Notes: generated by a model not told the origin, from the sequence alone. A stretch of 64,000 nucleotides of DNA from Marchantia polymorpha subsp. ruderalis (GCA_037833965.1 AP031355.1:22655501-22719500), one strand, 5' to 3'. Positions 22,397-34,393 are shown, counted from the first letter of the stretch. Translations and numbers: made by a program.

Positions 22397-25300
22397 AAGA
22401 TGCAACGTCCTCGTTGCACATACGTTCAAACTCCTGAACTATCAAAGGTGCATTTGCTAAATTTTTAGCTGGTTCCCAAGTTGATTCATACGATGGATAG
22501 CCTTTCCATTGAATCAAATACTCTACTTTGGGGTATTTATGACCTCGAATACGTTTCTTGAGTATCTTTTCTACCTCAAACTCCTCATGATCTGCTATCA
22601 AGGTTGGAAGAGGAGGTGGTGCTGGTTGGTTGATGAATTGTTTTGGTCGTGATACATGTTTTCGCAATCGTGACACATGAAATACTGGATGTATTTTCAT
22701 ATGTGACGGAAGTTCCAACTTGTATGACACTTCACCAACACGCTTCAAAACCAAAAATGGACCAATGAACCTAGGGTTTAACTTTGGTGTTCCTACAAGA
22801 GACAAATTTGTTGTAGATAACCAAACATGATCTCCAACCTCAAAATTCACTTCTCTACGATGAGCGTCGGCATGCTGCTTTTGCCGATTTTGAGCTATCA
22901 CCAGCTTCTCCTTGGCCTGATGTAGTCCTCGATGAATATGCTCCACGAATTTGTTGACTGCTGCAACTTTGGTCGAAAACTCCTCTCCTTTGGGAAGTCT
23001 CATCAAACTTGAAGGAGTTATAGGATGAGCTCCATACATAAGAAAAAATGGAGACACTTTTGTGGATGCATTAACTGAATTGTTATATGCAAATTCCACA
23101 AGTGGCAAAAGTTTGTCCCACTCTTCTTGCTCTTCTAATGTGAATGCTCGTAGCATATCCTATATGGTTCTATTTGCCCTCTAAGTTTGTCCATCAGTTT
23201 GAGGGTGATAGGCCGTTGACATTGCTAGTTTGGTTTTGAAAAAACTAAACAAAGTTTTCCAAAATAAACTAGTGAAGTGAGTACCTCTATCCGTGATTAA
23301 CACTTTGCTTAAGCCATGATTCACAAAAACTGCATCTAGATACAATTGAGCTAGTTGTGGAGCTGTTACTGTTTTTGTGGTTGGCCTGATGTGAATCATC
23401 TTGCTCAATTTGTCCACAAAAACCACCACTGAATCATGGCCTAACGAAGTCCTTGGTAACTCACATACAAGATCCATAGTGACATGTTCCCACCGCTGTT
23501 CGGGAATAGGAAGAGGCTGTAATAAACCCGCTGGTTTTTGATTACTTGCCTTGTTTTGTTGACAAGCAACACAACTTCGAACATAAGACTCCACATCCTC
23601 ACGTATTTTGGGCCAATAGTACACTCGTTGTATACTCTCCACGGTTTTCTCCACTCCCACATGACCTGCAATGGCTGTATCATGACTTTCTGCCAAAATC
23701 ATTGTGCGCAAATCGTGATCTTGTGGAATCCATATACGCTGATTGTAAAACGCCAAACCTCGAGATTTCTCTGCCTTTCCAGTTTGTAGTGCCCAAGTGA
23801 TCTCTTCATCCTCCTTTGTGGCTTGTGACATCTTGCTCCACCAATCTGCCTGAATTTTCACTTCTGCAACATGATTCAAACAAGGCATGCGTGTGAGAGC
23901 ATCTGCAAGTTGCTTCTTTCCCTCCATGTACACAATCTTCATGTTGAAGCGTTGACGCCACTCTGCCCATCGAATTTGTCGTTTGGATAGATACTTCTGA
24001 GTTTCCAAATAAACCAAGGGTTTATAATCAGTCTCCACCACAAACTCCTTATCACCCAAATAATGCTTCCAATGTTTGGTTGCCAACACGATGGCTAACT
24101 CCTCTCGTTCTGTCGTGTGATAATTTTGTTCCGCCGCCACCAACTTTCGAGAATAGAAAGCAACTGGATGCCATCCATCCTCCCATTCTTGTTGAAGTAT
24201 GCCACCTACAGTTGTACTTGATGCGTCAGTGGCCAACTTGATAGAACGGTTAGGATCATACCACTTGAGAATAGGTGCGTGTAACAAAGCATCTTTCAAT
24301 GCTTGAAAAGCTAACTCTTGAGCTGTTCCCCATCTCCACTTTTGACCTTTCCCTAACATGGAAGTCAAGGCCTGAGCTAGTCGAGCAAAACCTTTCACAA
24401 ATCTACGATAGAATCCAGTGAGCCCTAGAAAACTCTTCAATTGAGTTTGATCCTCAGGTGCTATCCATTTCTGAATGGCATCTATCTTCTCACTCATCAC
24501 TTGGATTCCTGTAGCTGTAACTCTATGACCCAAGTAATCTACTTCTGACTTGCCAAATTCACATTTTGAAGCTTTGGCATACAATTGATTGTCTCTTAAA
24601 ACTTGAAGTACCTCTCGTAAATGACTTCTATGATCACTCAAAGTTTTGCTATACACCAATATATCATCTAGAAAAACAATGACAGATTTATCTAGATAAG
24701 GGCGAAAAATATCGTTCATCAATCCCATGAATGTAGCTGGTGCATTAGTGAGACCAAAAGGCATCACTAGATATTCAAAGTGTCCATACCTAGTACGAAA
24801 AGCTGTCTTGTGAACATCTTCATCAGCAATTCGAATTTGATTGTAGCCGCTTCTCAAATCTAGCTTGGTGAAGTACTTCGCTCCTTGAAGTTGATCAAAC
24901 AAATCATCCATACGAGGTAATGGATATTTGTTTTTCACTGTTTGCTGATTCAACCCGCGATAATCGATACATAGTCTCATGGATCCATCCTTCTTCTTCA
25001 CAAAGAGTACTGGAGCTCCATAAGGTGAAACACTTGGTTGAATGAATCCCTTGCTCAACATCTCCTCCACTTGAGCTTTGCATTCTTCCAATTCGTTTGG
25101 AGCCAAACGATATGGAGCTTTGCAAGTTGGTGTACTTCCAGGTATCACCTCAATCTTGTGATCAACTCGCCTCTTTGGTGGTAATCCTGCAGGTAGATCA
25201 TCTGGAAAAACATCTTTATACTCCATAAAAATGTCGTTCAAGGACTCCGGGATGTAAGGTTTGTCCGTGGACCCAATATCTCTTATAAGTCCAAGGAAAC

Positions 25301-26990
25301 ATACATCATCTCTAGAAATGGATGTTGTACCCATCACAAAGAGGGGTAAATTCCTATTCTGAGATCTAATTCTATCTCCATAGATCTTCCATCCCCTACT
25401 TGTAATCACTTTTCTTCTCCAATCTACCTTCGGATTATATTGTTCCATCCATGGCATTCCAAGGATGACATCATATCGAGCTAAACGAATTACTCTCCAC
25501 TCAATGCTCTCCTTGTATCTACCTATGGATAATTCTACACTCCGTGGTAGTGTTTCTATCACTTCAGTTTGCCCGTTTGGCAATTCAACTTCTTCACTCA
25601 CGTCCTTCATCAACATCAAACCTAACTTCATAGCAACACTCCTTGATAGAAAATTCTCAGTTGCTCCAGGATCAATTAAAACTCTCACCTTGTGTCCTTC
25701 CATGAAACCGTCAGTGACAATGAGTTGAGCTTGCTTCTTACTCCTTCCATGAGCTCCCAACCATTGCCTTCTTCCAACCTCGCCTTTTCTTCGCTTTGTA
25801 GAACCAGTAAGGCCGCGAGGCAAGATTACTGGTGATCTTCGTTTCCCGAAATTGCTTCCTCCACCTCTTCAATACTCTATCCCCTCCATATTGTTGAACG
25901 TTCGTCGCTGCATGGGCCGTCCTCCTTGTTGTGTCGGCCGAACTCGACAAAACTTGGCTATGTGACCCATTCGTCCACATGCATAACATTGGCGATTGTC
26001 ACAAACTCCAGCTCCTCCTCGAACCATTCCATTATTTGCATAACCTTCTTGCAAATTTGGAACTCCTGGTCGCCTAATCTCACCTCCAAATCTTGGTGGT
26101 GGTCCTCTTGTTGATGCAAAACCTTCTCTACGTCAAAGGTTTCCCAACTCCATCGGTGTTGGACCAGATGGATCTCTAAAATTGCTCACTCGTTCACCGT
26201 GTGTGACACCAAAAGCACCCGAAATTCGTTGAGCAATTGCGATTGCTTCATTCACAGTAGATGGATTGCTTACCATCACCTCCTTTCGAATTCGATCTTT
26301 CAAGCCTCGTTTGAACACGTCCAAGGCTTCAGCTCCACTCATATCCATGATAGATACTTGAAGATCACGAAATTCTTCAATGTACTCATGAATACCTCCT
26401 TTCTGCTTCAGATCCCACAACTTCATTCTTGCAGTTTGAAGAGAATCCACCGCTTGAAAATTTTGCAGAAGTCCTTCCTGCATTCCACTCCACGAAATGG
26501 TAGCACCTCGTTCTGAAAGCATTCTCTCCCATGTTGTGTACCATGTGAGAGCCTTGTCCGTAAGATAAGATCTCATGAACATTCCTGCAATATAATCAGA
26601 AACATGAAAATGGGATAAATGAATATTCATCCTCATAATTCATCCCTCTAACACTCCCATTGCTCTACTCCCTTTGTAAGCTTCCACCTTACATGATTTT
26701 CCCATTCGAAGCAAAAGATTTGCTTGATCTTCAATCTCTTGAAGACGTCTCTTATTTGCCTCTGCTGCATCAATAGGAGTTGGTTCTGGCTGAATTTGGG
26801 AAGATTGAACTTGAGGTTCAACTTCCATCTCTCCAACTCTCTCTCTCTCTACTTTCTCACTCTCTAATGCGAAGATTTTATCTTCCATGGCTTGCTGCTT
26901 GGTATGCCCATCTACTATCGCTTTTCTCAACTCCTTCATCTCCGCCATGATTGCATTGAGAACCTCACCCATATCAATTGATGTTCCCAT
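22395..26990 (-). pseudogene. Gag-pol polyprotein of the chromovirus, five in-frame stops
   Basis: One continuous frame from ATG 26990 to TGA/TAA near 22395, broken by TGA at 26640-26642, 26133-26135 and 25869-25871 and TAG at 23181-23183 and 23160-23162. There are no frameshifts. Order: gag capsid (26990-26133, with MFMRSYLTDKALTWYTTWER); CCHC knuckle CYACGRMGHIAKFC (about 25960-26005); aspartic protease [10 protein letters not shown] (about 25650-25675); reverse transcriptase with FLDD (24664-24675); RNase H with [13 protein letters not shown] (about 24200-24240); integrase HHCC knuckle (about 23560-23690) and DDE core (TMDL, ITDRG); and a C-terminal chromodomain [30 protein letters not shown] (about 22450-22570). 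The longest open part, 23181-25823, encodes 880 residues. The chromodomain is expected to bind methylated histone tails and steer integration. Expression of a full polyprotein would need stop readthrough or supply in trans. Confidence 0.95.
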
Positions 26991-27007
26991 GCTTTCTCAC
27001 ACTCCCT

Positions 27008-27470
27008 CTAATACAAAGTGAGTATAATCACTATGTGACCTCTCAACAAAGGAGTCACAAAAGGTGCAGGTGACTCTATCACAGCTCTATAGTATTCCTC
27101 TCCATAATTCCTAACAAGAAAATCTCTCCATATCCTCTTCTGTCTATATACTGTTCTAATCTCTACATAAGTGCTGAATCGAACCGGCATAGGTGGTTCG
27201 CGATTCAAATCCATGAAACAATCAGTATAGAATGTATATAGTACAATCCCAAGTCTCTCCATAAGTAACTATTGGAAAAATCAGTGGCACTCTTGACTCC
27301 ATCACTCTAGTCATAAAATCTGCACCCCAACAAGCCACAAGGTACATCCGAAAATGATGTTTCTCCATGCAACGAAGGTGAATATCGAATAGGTTAGGAA
27401 TTGGCCAGTGCGGTACTGGATTCCTGTCAATCCCGTCCATATCTGCAAAAGCACAATTTCCCCCTTCCAC
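27008..27470 (-). other. Two related small frames in the gypsy leader
   Basis: Between the primer-binding site and gag, two minus-strand frames overlap: 27470-27222 (82 codons) and 27262-27008 (84 codons). Their translations align: (Y/F)LV..(W/Y)G..(F/Y)...V(M/I)ES..P...P near the end, a preceding F...(I)..R run, and both end in LY just before the stop. They look like a diverged tandem duplication. No known domain is seen. The decayed chromovirus at 11-12 kb retains only the outermost leader sequence and does not inform on them. Confidence 0.5.
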
Positions 27471-27590
27471 CTCTCTCTACATGCAGATGAATGACCTCTG
27501 CCAGCCTCTATACACTCTCAAGACTACACTCCATCATCACTCACTTGCTATTCCATGAGGGGTAATCCACACTCAAGGAAAGAGCAAGGT

Positions 27591-27603
27591 CGCTCTGATA
27601 CCA
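27591..27603 (-). other. Primer-binding site (tRNA-iMet)
   Basis: TGGTATCAGAGCG on the minus strand, one base from the 5' LTR end. It is complementary to the 3' end of initiator methionine tRNA, the usual plant LTR-element primer. Confidence 0.93.
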
Positions 27604-27604
27604 T

Positions 27605-28024
27605 TGTAACACTAGGGTTTAGAGAGAAGTTCACTCGAAGATAGAAACGTAAACTCTGAAGATGAGAGATACCAACAATGGTTCTCCTCACCCTTATATA
27701 GCTCTCACCAACAAGTACAAGGTGATAAGATCTAATCCCCACCATCCATCCCACTCCTAGTGGATGGATGACGTGGCGGATAACCCTAACAAGCACACGG
27801 ATCGCTGACGTGGCGCACCCAACTAACACACTAACTAACACACTCAATCCTTACCTACGAGCACACGGATTGCTTACGTGGCACTGTCAACTAACACATC
27901 CACTCTGTACCTACCAAGTGCGCGGATCGCTGACGTGGCAGCTATGACTAGTGCACATTAAAGTATCTACATCAATATTTAGAGTAACCTCTACTTTAGT
28001 TCTAACTAACTAAAGATGGTTACA
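27605..28024 (-). repeat. 5' LTR of the gypsy element
   Basis: 420 bp, TGTAAC..GTTACA, two visible differences from the other LTR. It would hold the active promoter: TATA at 27693-27701 and ACGT motifs at 27769-27939. Confidence 0.97.
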
Positions 28025-28029
28025 ATTTG
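28025..28029. repeat. Right target-site duplication ATTTG
   Basis: Exact copy of 21957-21961. Confidence 0.95.
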
Positions 28030-29815
28030 TCATTTCATGGAAATTCAGTTCGCCATGAGTACTTTTATAATCAAAGATTCAATTGTTGACGTGATTATAG
28101 GATACATGCTCTAAAATGAAAATGATTTGAAAACGAGCAAATGCAACATCACTCTTTAAACTGATTGAAGATGGCAATTATTGTATTCAAATTAGCCAGA
28201 AAAAACAGTTTGAGCCGGTAATTCGTTTTGTTGCACAAGGAATGTCTTTCTCAATAGCTGCTGATGCAGTTCAAGATGCGAGAGAGATATGTGATATTAC
28301 TAAACTTGGATTTTGTAGCGAATATCTGGTTGCTTCTTATGTTAGAACCCCATGCGCCATATTCATCAAAAATATCGCTCAGATACTCCTCTCCGCCTGG
28401 ACCTTTTCTGTGGCCTTTTATGACTCTTGTGACCTACAAGGAGTTTCTTGAATTCATGTTCAAATTCGATTTTATCAAAATTCTTCTATCGAAAATCTTC
28501 ACCTTCTCACACTTTCTTTTGTTGGTAGATATACAAGATCGACTATGTTAGAGATGTTTTGCAAGTTGTTTGATGCAACTTGTTCCTTAAGGATAAACAA
28601 TCTAATAGATTGTTCAGCTGATGGTGCTACAAATATGACAAGTAATTAGTCTGAAGTTATGACACGTATTTAGGAGGTGGTTAGACCATATTTCATTCAT
28701 GTATGGTGTTTGTTGCATTAGATAGATATTGTGATGCAAAAGATTTATAAAAACGCTAGTGGTGGATTTCATAAGACTCTGGCCTCACTGATTTCTGTTT
28801 TACGACGTCAGAAAATTTGATAGATGAAATGCAAGCTATTTGTCCAAATTTATCGGCTACTCGTTGGAACTCTATGTCATGTGTATCTCGTTTTTTGATC
28901 AAAAGAAGATCTGAAATCATTGTTTATTTATAACAGAGTGATGCTTCTCAGAGGGTTAGCGACATGACTTCATTATCTTGGTGTATTTTGGTTGTAGTTG
29001 TAAGCAAACTTTCAGGCCATGTGAGCGAATGTGTGCAAGGTTTACAAGGAAAAAGAACCACTTTGCAATAGCAAAAGTCAGCTCTCCAAGATTTGCTAGC
29101 TAACTTACAACGTTTTGCATGTGTAGAGCGAGTTGGGATTGAGTTAAACTCATCTTCTGCGTTTGACATCGTTACCTTGGAAAGATGGCAAGTTAGTCAT
29201 GCCAATCTGATTGGATTAATCAAATATCATGGTTTGTTTGTTACCCAATCATTGGCAGAGCTTGACACAGAGTCAAAAATTGAAGTGTTGCATGCAGTTT
29301 GCGACTTGTTTTTGGAAGCAGTTTGTAATCTGAGCAAGGTAGAAGCTACACGTGATGAGTTGAACCAGGAAACTTCTAGTATTTTGCCACCTTGCTTGCT
29401 TCATGAACTTGTAGCTCTGAAGACGAGAGAAGTTGTTCAATTGGTTCTAAAATATCAAGATCGTTTCAAACTTTCATAGGAACAAGAGGACATAGATAAA
29501 ATAGTGGAAAAACACAAGGAGCTTTTGGTTATTGTAAACAAAGAACAACATCTTTGGAATGCCTTGAATAGGTAGACTGAGCAGTCTGATTTTAGCAAAG
29601 CTTGGAGTACTTCAAATATTAAAAATAGGTTTCCTCAACTTATGGAGTTTGTAGTAGTATTAGCTTGTTCATTTCCTAATACTGCAACAGAGTAAAGTGA
29701 CTTCTCAGTTTTGAGATGGGAAAAAGTCATTCATAGATAAAAAATAACTACTATTTCTCTTGAAGGTATATTTCCCAGTCGTCCAATTCAAAGTTTATTG
29801 AAGAAAACATGACAG
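28030..29815 (+). pseudogene. hAT-like transposase relic, catalytic and dimerisation part
   Basis: Plus-strand protein text in hAT order with several stops and frame changes. The sequence FVAQGMSFSIAADAVQDARE (28230-28290) leads into CDITKLGFCSEYLVASYVRT and LLSAWTFSVAFYDSCDLQG. SADGATNMTSN (28613-28645) corresponds to the D-x-A-x-NM block. FIHVWCLLH..DIVMQKIY is near 28695-28750, and LSATRWNSMS near 28850-28880 (RW block). An intact 128-codon stretch spans 29093-29479. The C-terminal dimerisation signature (PNTATE then SDFSVLRWEK and ISLEGIF) is at 29670-29775. The N-terminal half lies left of the gypsy insertion at 21690-21961. Ends and terminal inverted repeats were not identified. Confidence 0.75.
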
Positions 29816-31550
29816 ATTTCTGTCAAGTTCCGTATTTTGTTTTGAAAATATTCCTTATTTTGTTGTGATACGAAACATAAGAAATCCGCCCTATATAAAG
29901 AGACATGATGATATGTGACATTAGTATTCATGTTCTTGCACTTGCGACGAAAGTTGAATCTTATTTTCAAGTTATAATCAATTTGTCTCAAGATATTTGC
30001 AACTCAATGGCACAACAGTGCACAAACTAGTTGAATGAATGTTGCCACAAGATCAATGCCACTACTTAACTATTTCTCGTCGTGCATCTTAACATAAGAA
30101 TGAATTCTGATGGATTCTAAGTGTTGTCACAAGAAACATCATGAGTTAAATACATATAAGAGTGATAAGTCTCCAAGATCATTACCTAACAATCAGCCAA
30201 CAAACAAAAAACGATTCAATAATTGATTGTTGAATTAATGTTCATCATCTGTTAATCTCAACTTCGATGTTGACTATCTGTACTCCATTCATGTCATTCA
30301 CAAAAATTGTTTGGCAATCTACATTGACATCATATGCTTCAGTGAAGATCTTGACTTTGATGACAATCGACTGTCTCATTGAACCAACTCTGCTATTATC
30401 TATATATAAAGTTGCATTGGTTATTTTTGACATTATCGACAGATGAATGAATTGTGTTGCAATGTGATATCAACATGGATAAACAATCTTATTGAACCAA
30501 CTTTGCTGTTATCTGTTTGTAAAGTTGCGTTTGTTATTTTTGACATCGTCGATGGATCTATGGATTGTGCCGCAATGTGAGATTAACATGGCTCCAACAA
30601 CGACTTCAACTTTCCAATCGTGTAGCATTTTAAACTAGTGAACCTTACAACATCGTGATATCGACTACTTTATTATCCAACATAAGTCTCGATTCAACCC
30701 TAGTTGTTTTTTCTTTCATATCAACAATTTGCATAGTTATGCGTCATGTACAAGAATGATTCATCATGTCATGAAGCCATTTATTCATGCAATCACTTGT
30801 ATTTGTTTGACGATGCAAGGGTACTATTTTGATTTTTGGGCCACTTTAATCATATAGTTGACTTCTTTGGAGATCTAGTTTCGCCATAATCCAATATAGT
30901 GCCATTCGAGATCAACTTTTTGATGTTGAAATTACAAAACCACGCATTCAACGTATCATTTGCTGATTTTTTTTCTATATGATTTTTCCAATGCAAAAAA
31001 TATGAACTTTAGCACATCATTTAGCAATAAAATATTATTATAGTAGAGTTTTCAATCTTTTTAGCAATTATGACTAATCATGCCTCATCTTATATGGGAT
31101 TTACTTGAGATTTGACACTTTAGTCATGTGCATAATCTACACAAGCCTATTGATGGGTACAATATGATGATTTTTATGATGAGTTAAAGGAAATTGTATA
31201 TGACAAACAACAAATTGAAGTTAAAGAAGTTAAAGAATGTGAATAAATTGACAGACTTTTACACATGTCCGCACATGAGTATAAAGTAAAACAATGAACA
31301 AGAACACACTTGGACGAGCGTTTTGTGTTGCAAATAATTTAGCTTATCTGATCGAAATCTTGAGGTTTGTAATCAAAATTGACAAGATTTACACACTTAT
31401 TAGTAGTTCAATAACTAAAAGTATCCAAACTTACGAAGCTAACGAATACACTTGTTGCATTATATACATTATCTGATAATTTTCTACTAACGCTTCAGTA
31501 GGGAAAATGAGCAAACAGTGCTTGACATTAGAACGGTTCGTTCCATGAAT
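29816..31550. other. AT-rich interval without a recognised gene
   Basis: An internally repeated passage occurs at about 30375-30450 and 30485-30590 (CTGTTATCTnT..TAAAGTTGC(A/G)TTnGTTATTTTTGACAT), i.e. a diverged tandem duplication of about 115 bp. Nothing coding is recognised. Confidence 0.45.
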
Positions 31551-31652
31551 TGAAATGTACTGGACACTTAGCCTATATGTAATGGATGTGGTTAGGGTCC
31601 AGTACATTTCAGTTTTCAGTACAATGCCCTATATAATATAGGGCATTGTACT
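31551..31652. repeat. Two adjacent perfect inverted repeats
   Basis: TGAAATGTACTGGAC (31551-31565) pairs with 31597-31611, 15 bp perfect with a 31-base loop. Immediately after, 31618-31634 pairs with 31636-31652, 17 bp perfect around a single A (AGTACAATGCCCTATAT and complement). Confidence 0.9.
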
Positions 31653-32604
31653 TAAAATAAGAATACTGTAGAGGGAAATCATCGCTTTAAACGTTCGACC
31701 CTCCGCATTTCCATGTGAATATCCGTGTGGGGCCAAACATCGGGTGACAATTGTTTGGTATTCAAAAAAATACTTGCTCAACTTATACACAATTGATACC
31801 GCAGTGGAGGTGAAAAGAAATTTCGACCCATTTCGTTGAACCACCTCACAGTTTTACTAAATAGAGATGCGACCCACAGAAATTGATGCATTCTCAATCT
31901 GAAGAACTTCGCAATGGAGGGAAAACATGCTGTGAACACCCCAAGAAGGTGAAAGCCAATATAAAAAGCTGGTGGGATTGGCAATGTCCGGTGACAGAAA
32001 AACGTGTGCTTCATTGACTGTCAACTGCAGTCTGCAATTTGCGACGAAGGTCAAAACTCCACGACAAGCCTGCTTTACATCCAACAGGGTCGTATCACCA
32101 AAGGAGTGCTCACAAGACTTGATAGTAGAGGTGAGATCTAGCTGCGCTAGTCGAGCTCTTCGATCAGGTTTGACCACATGGGAAAAGTATCAATGTAAAA
32201 AGATCAGTCAGAGCAAACTTCCTGCAACAATTTCGCAGCTGCTACTCCGATTTTTTCCTGCAGGGAAACAATCAATTGGCAATTAGAATCTGAGACTAAC
32301 TTTGCACCCTTAGTCAAGAACCTTCCAGTCGCGTTCTCCACGACGATCCATCCAACAGTAGTAGGATGCACACGCGGAAGCAAGTGGCAGAGCATTCAGG
32401 AGGTCCAAATAGAAGACCGACAAATTTGACATCTACAGTATAAGATCACGGGTGACCAAAGAGGGTCTTTCATCGTTTTTGCTCTATTAATCAGTTTCCT
32501 ACAGTATCGAAGAGGTCTGGTTGTGATACCTCGGATTCAGGCGTAATCTCCAATACAGAATACGGATCTCTAGAAGAGGTGACTTCCTAACAAGGGGAGA
32601 CAGA
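31653..32604. other. Interval with unassigned open frames
   Basis: Minus-strand frames 31857-32177 and 32204-32395 are moderately protein-like but resemble no family I know. They could be degenerate exons downstream of the minus-strand gene at 32605-33123. Confidence 0.3.
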
Positions 32605-33123
32605 TCAAACGACACAGAATGGCGCACAATGGAGTATAGAAGTGGAGGGTATCAACTCTGTCACGTCTTCAGGAAGATAATGCTTCCGGCGACGAACTTC
32701 GTGCTCGTTCCACTGAGTTTCAGATCTGCAAAACGTGTCAAAAGCAGCAGCAGGGTCCGACACGGGTCCCACACTGTCGACGGCTTCGGTCGGCGGCTTG
32801 TGTGAAGGTCTGTAGAGAGCGTAGACATTGTGAACGCTATATTTCTGCTCATCTGTCTCATGGCTCGGGTTCATACTTTCCAGTTGGAGATTGATAGCAT
32901 CGGATGTGATTTTCACTGCAACTGGCGCCGACTGCTTGTCCTGACTCTGTGACGACTCCTCTCGAGAAACTTCCACTTTCTTGGAATTCTCCGCAGGCTC
33001 ACCCATTTCTTCCCCACAGCAACGAGCGAAAGTGGTCCTCCTCGGTCCTAACTTGTCCAACCTCAAACTCGTTGCCAACGGCACGATCCTTGAAACCCCT
33101 GGGCCTAAAATGCAAGCAGCCAT
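32605..33123 (-). CDS. Hypothetical protein, possible organelle transit peptide
   Basis: Single open frame of 172 residues starting at ATG 33123. The first ~45 residues (MAACILGPGVSRIVPLATSL onward) are poor in acid residues and rich in Ser/Thr/Arg, like a plastid transit peptide. The middle is acidic and Ser/Gln-rich. The C-terminal third contains NVYALYRPSHKPP and VRRRKHYLPEDVTELIPSTS. No catalytic motif or membrane segment is seen. Length and composition favour a real gene over an antisense shadow, but the plus strand is also open in part. Function unknown. Confidence 0.4.
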   Translation of the reverse strand: MAACILGPGVSRIVPLATSLRLDKLGPRRTTFARCCGEEMGEPAENSKKVEVSREESSQSQDKQSAPVAVKITSDAINLQLESMNPSHETDEQKYSVHNVYALYRPSHKPPTEAVDSVGPVSDPAAAFDTFCRSETQWNEHEVRRRKHYLPEDVTELIPSTSILHCAPFCVV

Positions 33124-34282
33124 CGTTCCAATTCTGTTTTATAACCAGCCAGCACTCCGTGGTTCCGGCTTTTCTGCCTTTGTTTCGTCTGTTGATGTTC
33201 GCACGATGCAGTCGAATGTAATCTGGGCGACGAGAAAAATGGAGTGCACCGTCACCGATTGAGATTGATGCATGAATGAATGCTTCCAGGCTCTACCATA
33301 CACGTGACCCTCAGGAAACATGATGGCCACAGTGAGAAAGTAGGGATCTTCTCACTGCTGCAGGGTCAGTTCCAGGAAGGGGTTCAGAATTAGCGAATAA
33401 GAGCGACATTCACACTCCCTGGGGCAGACAACGAGAGCAACAGCTGGTCGAGGGAAATGTTAAAAGATAGGGAATACTGCCCGGTTTTGACTGGGGACTG
33501 TAAGGCATTTTAATATTCCTCCCACCTGGCGGTTCACGTCGAAAATGCTGCGGGATCCCTGTCACCTGGCCATTGGGAGCAAAAGTTGGTTCCTGTGTAA
33601 CTTCTGGCCTGAGCACTCCATCAGAACTTGTCAAAACATTCCATGGTGGCTTAAGAGGGCGTTCAGATAGGTGCTCAATCACAGGAACTTGTGTATACAT
33701 TGGTAATATCTTGAACGTTGCAAGCACCTGGCTGGTCGGTGGTAAGATATTTTCGACGCCTGTGCTTACCTCTGGCAGGAATCCAATCATGCATTCCAGA
33801 ATTTGGGGATGCTTGTATATGCTTGTATACCGGTCTAGAACCTCGCCTCATGGCAGGACATAGTGATTTTAAATCCTCTGGTGGTGTCTCTGGCTCGAAG
33901 AGTGAGAGGCACTGGCACGAAAGGTCGTAAGAAGCGGATGTGCCGTGGGTTTCAACGCGACAACTTTCGTACTGTGGCCTATTATATCATACAGAAGAGA
34001 GCAGAGCCTACCGAAGAAAGAAGAATTGTGAAGCGTAAATGTCCGAGTCAGCAAAGTAGGCCACATGCGAAGGCGTATTCTTCAACAAACAGCTATTTGC
34101 TTTCACATCATCAAAATAGAACCTGCATTTGGTCCAAAGTTGGTACTTATCCGTGTTAAGAGTGCGTGGGATCGTGGACTCAACATTGTAATGGGTTCCA
34201 CGACACAACGATTCTATACTGTAACGATTCTATACTGTAATGAAGTAATAACGCGAAGCTTTTGAAGGGAGAATCTCGTCGT
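33124..34282. other. Interval without a recognised gene
   Basis: A minus-strand frame at 33410-33790 (126 codons, Pro-rich) and overlapping plus-strand frames are present. None has a recognisable domain. Confidence 0.3.
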
Positions 34283-34393
34283 GCAAGGAAACAGTGAAAG
34301 ATGTGTCTGGACAATCCTCATGCTCTTCCCATCAAACCGGAAGAGCGAATAGCATGAGGATTGTCCAGACATAACTCTCATTATTTTCCTTGC
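34283..34393. ncRNA. Candidate small-RNA-type hairpin
   Basis: A 111-base foldback. The outer arms GCAAGGAAA (34283-34291) and TTTCCTTGC (34385-34393) enclose a perfect 21-bp arm pair (34304-34324 with 34351-34371). Inside is an alternative 8-bp stem GCTCTTCC/GGAAGAGC with a 9-base loop. This shape is compatible with a plant miRNA/siRNA precursor or a small MITE. No expression evidence is available from sequence. Confidence 0.4.

Larger units (their letters stand above)
21962..28024 (-). mobile_element. Ty3/gypsy chromovirus retrotransposon, complete with LTRs
   Basis: A 6,063-bp element in minus orientation with 420-bp LTRs (5' LTR 27605-28024, 3' LTR 21962-22381), TGTAAC..GTTACA ends, an initiator-Met tRNA primer-binding site, a polypurine tract and a 5-bp ATTTG target-site duplication. 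Protein order is gag, zinc knuckle, protease, reverse transcriptase, RNase H, integrase, chromodomain, which defines a chromovirus. I count two differences between the LTRs, so the insertion is young. It sits inside an older hAT relic. Five in-frame stops make it non-autonomous as read. Confidence 0.97.

Noticed and set aside
32949-33262. Overlapping plus-strand frames
   Set aside because: They are antisense to the 172-residue minus-strand frame, which has a more natural start and transit-peptide-like N-terminus.
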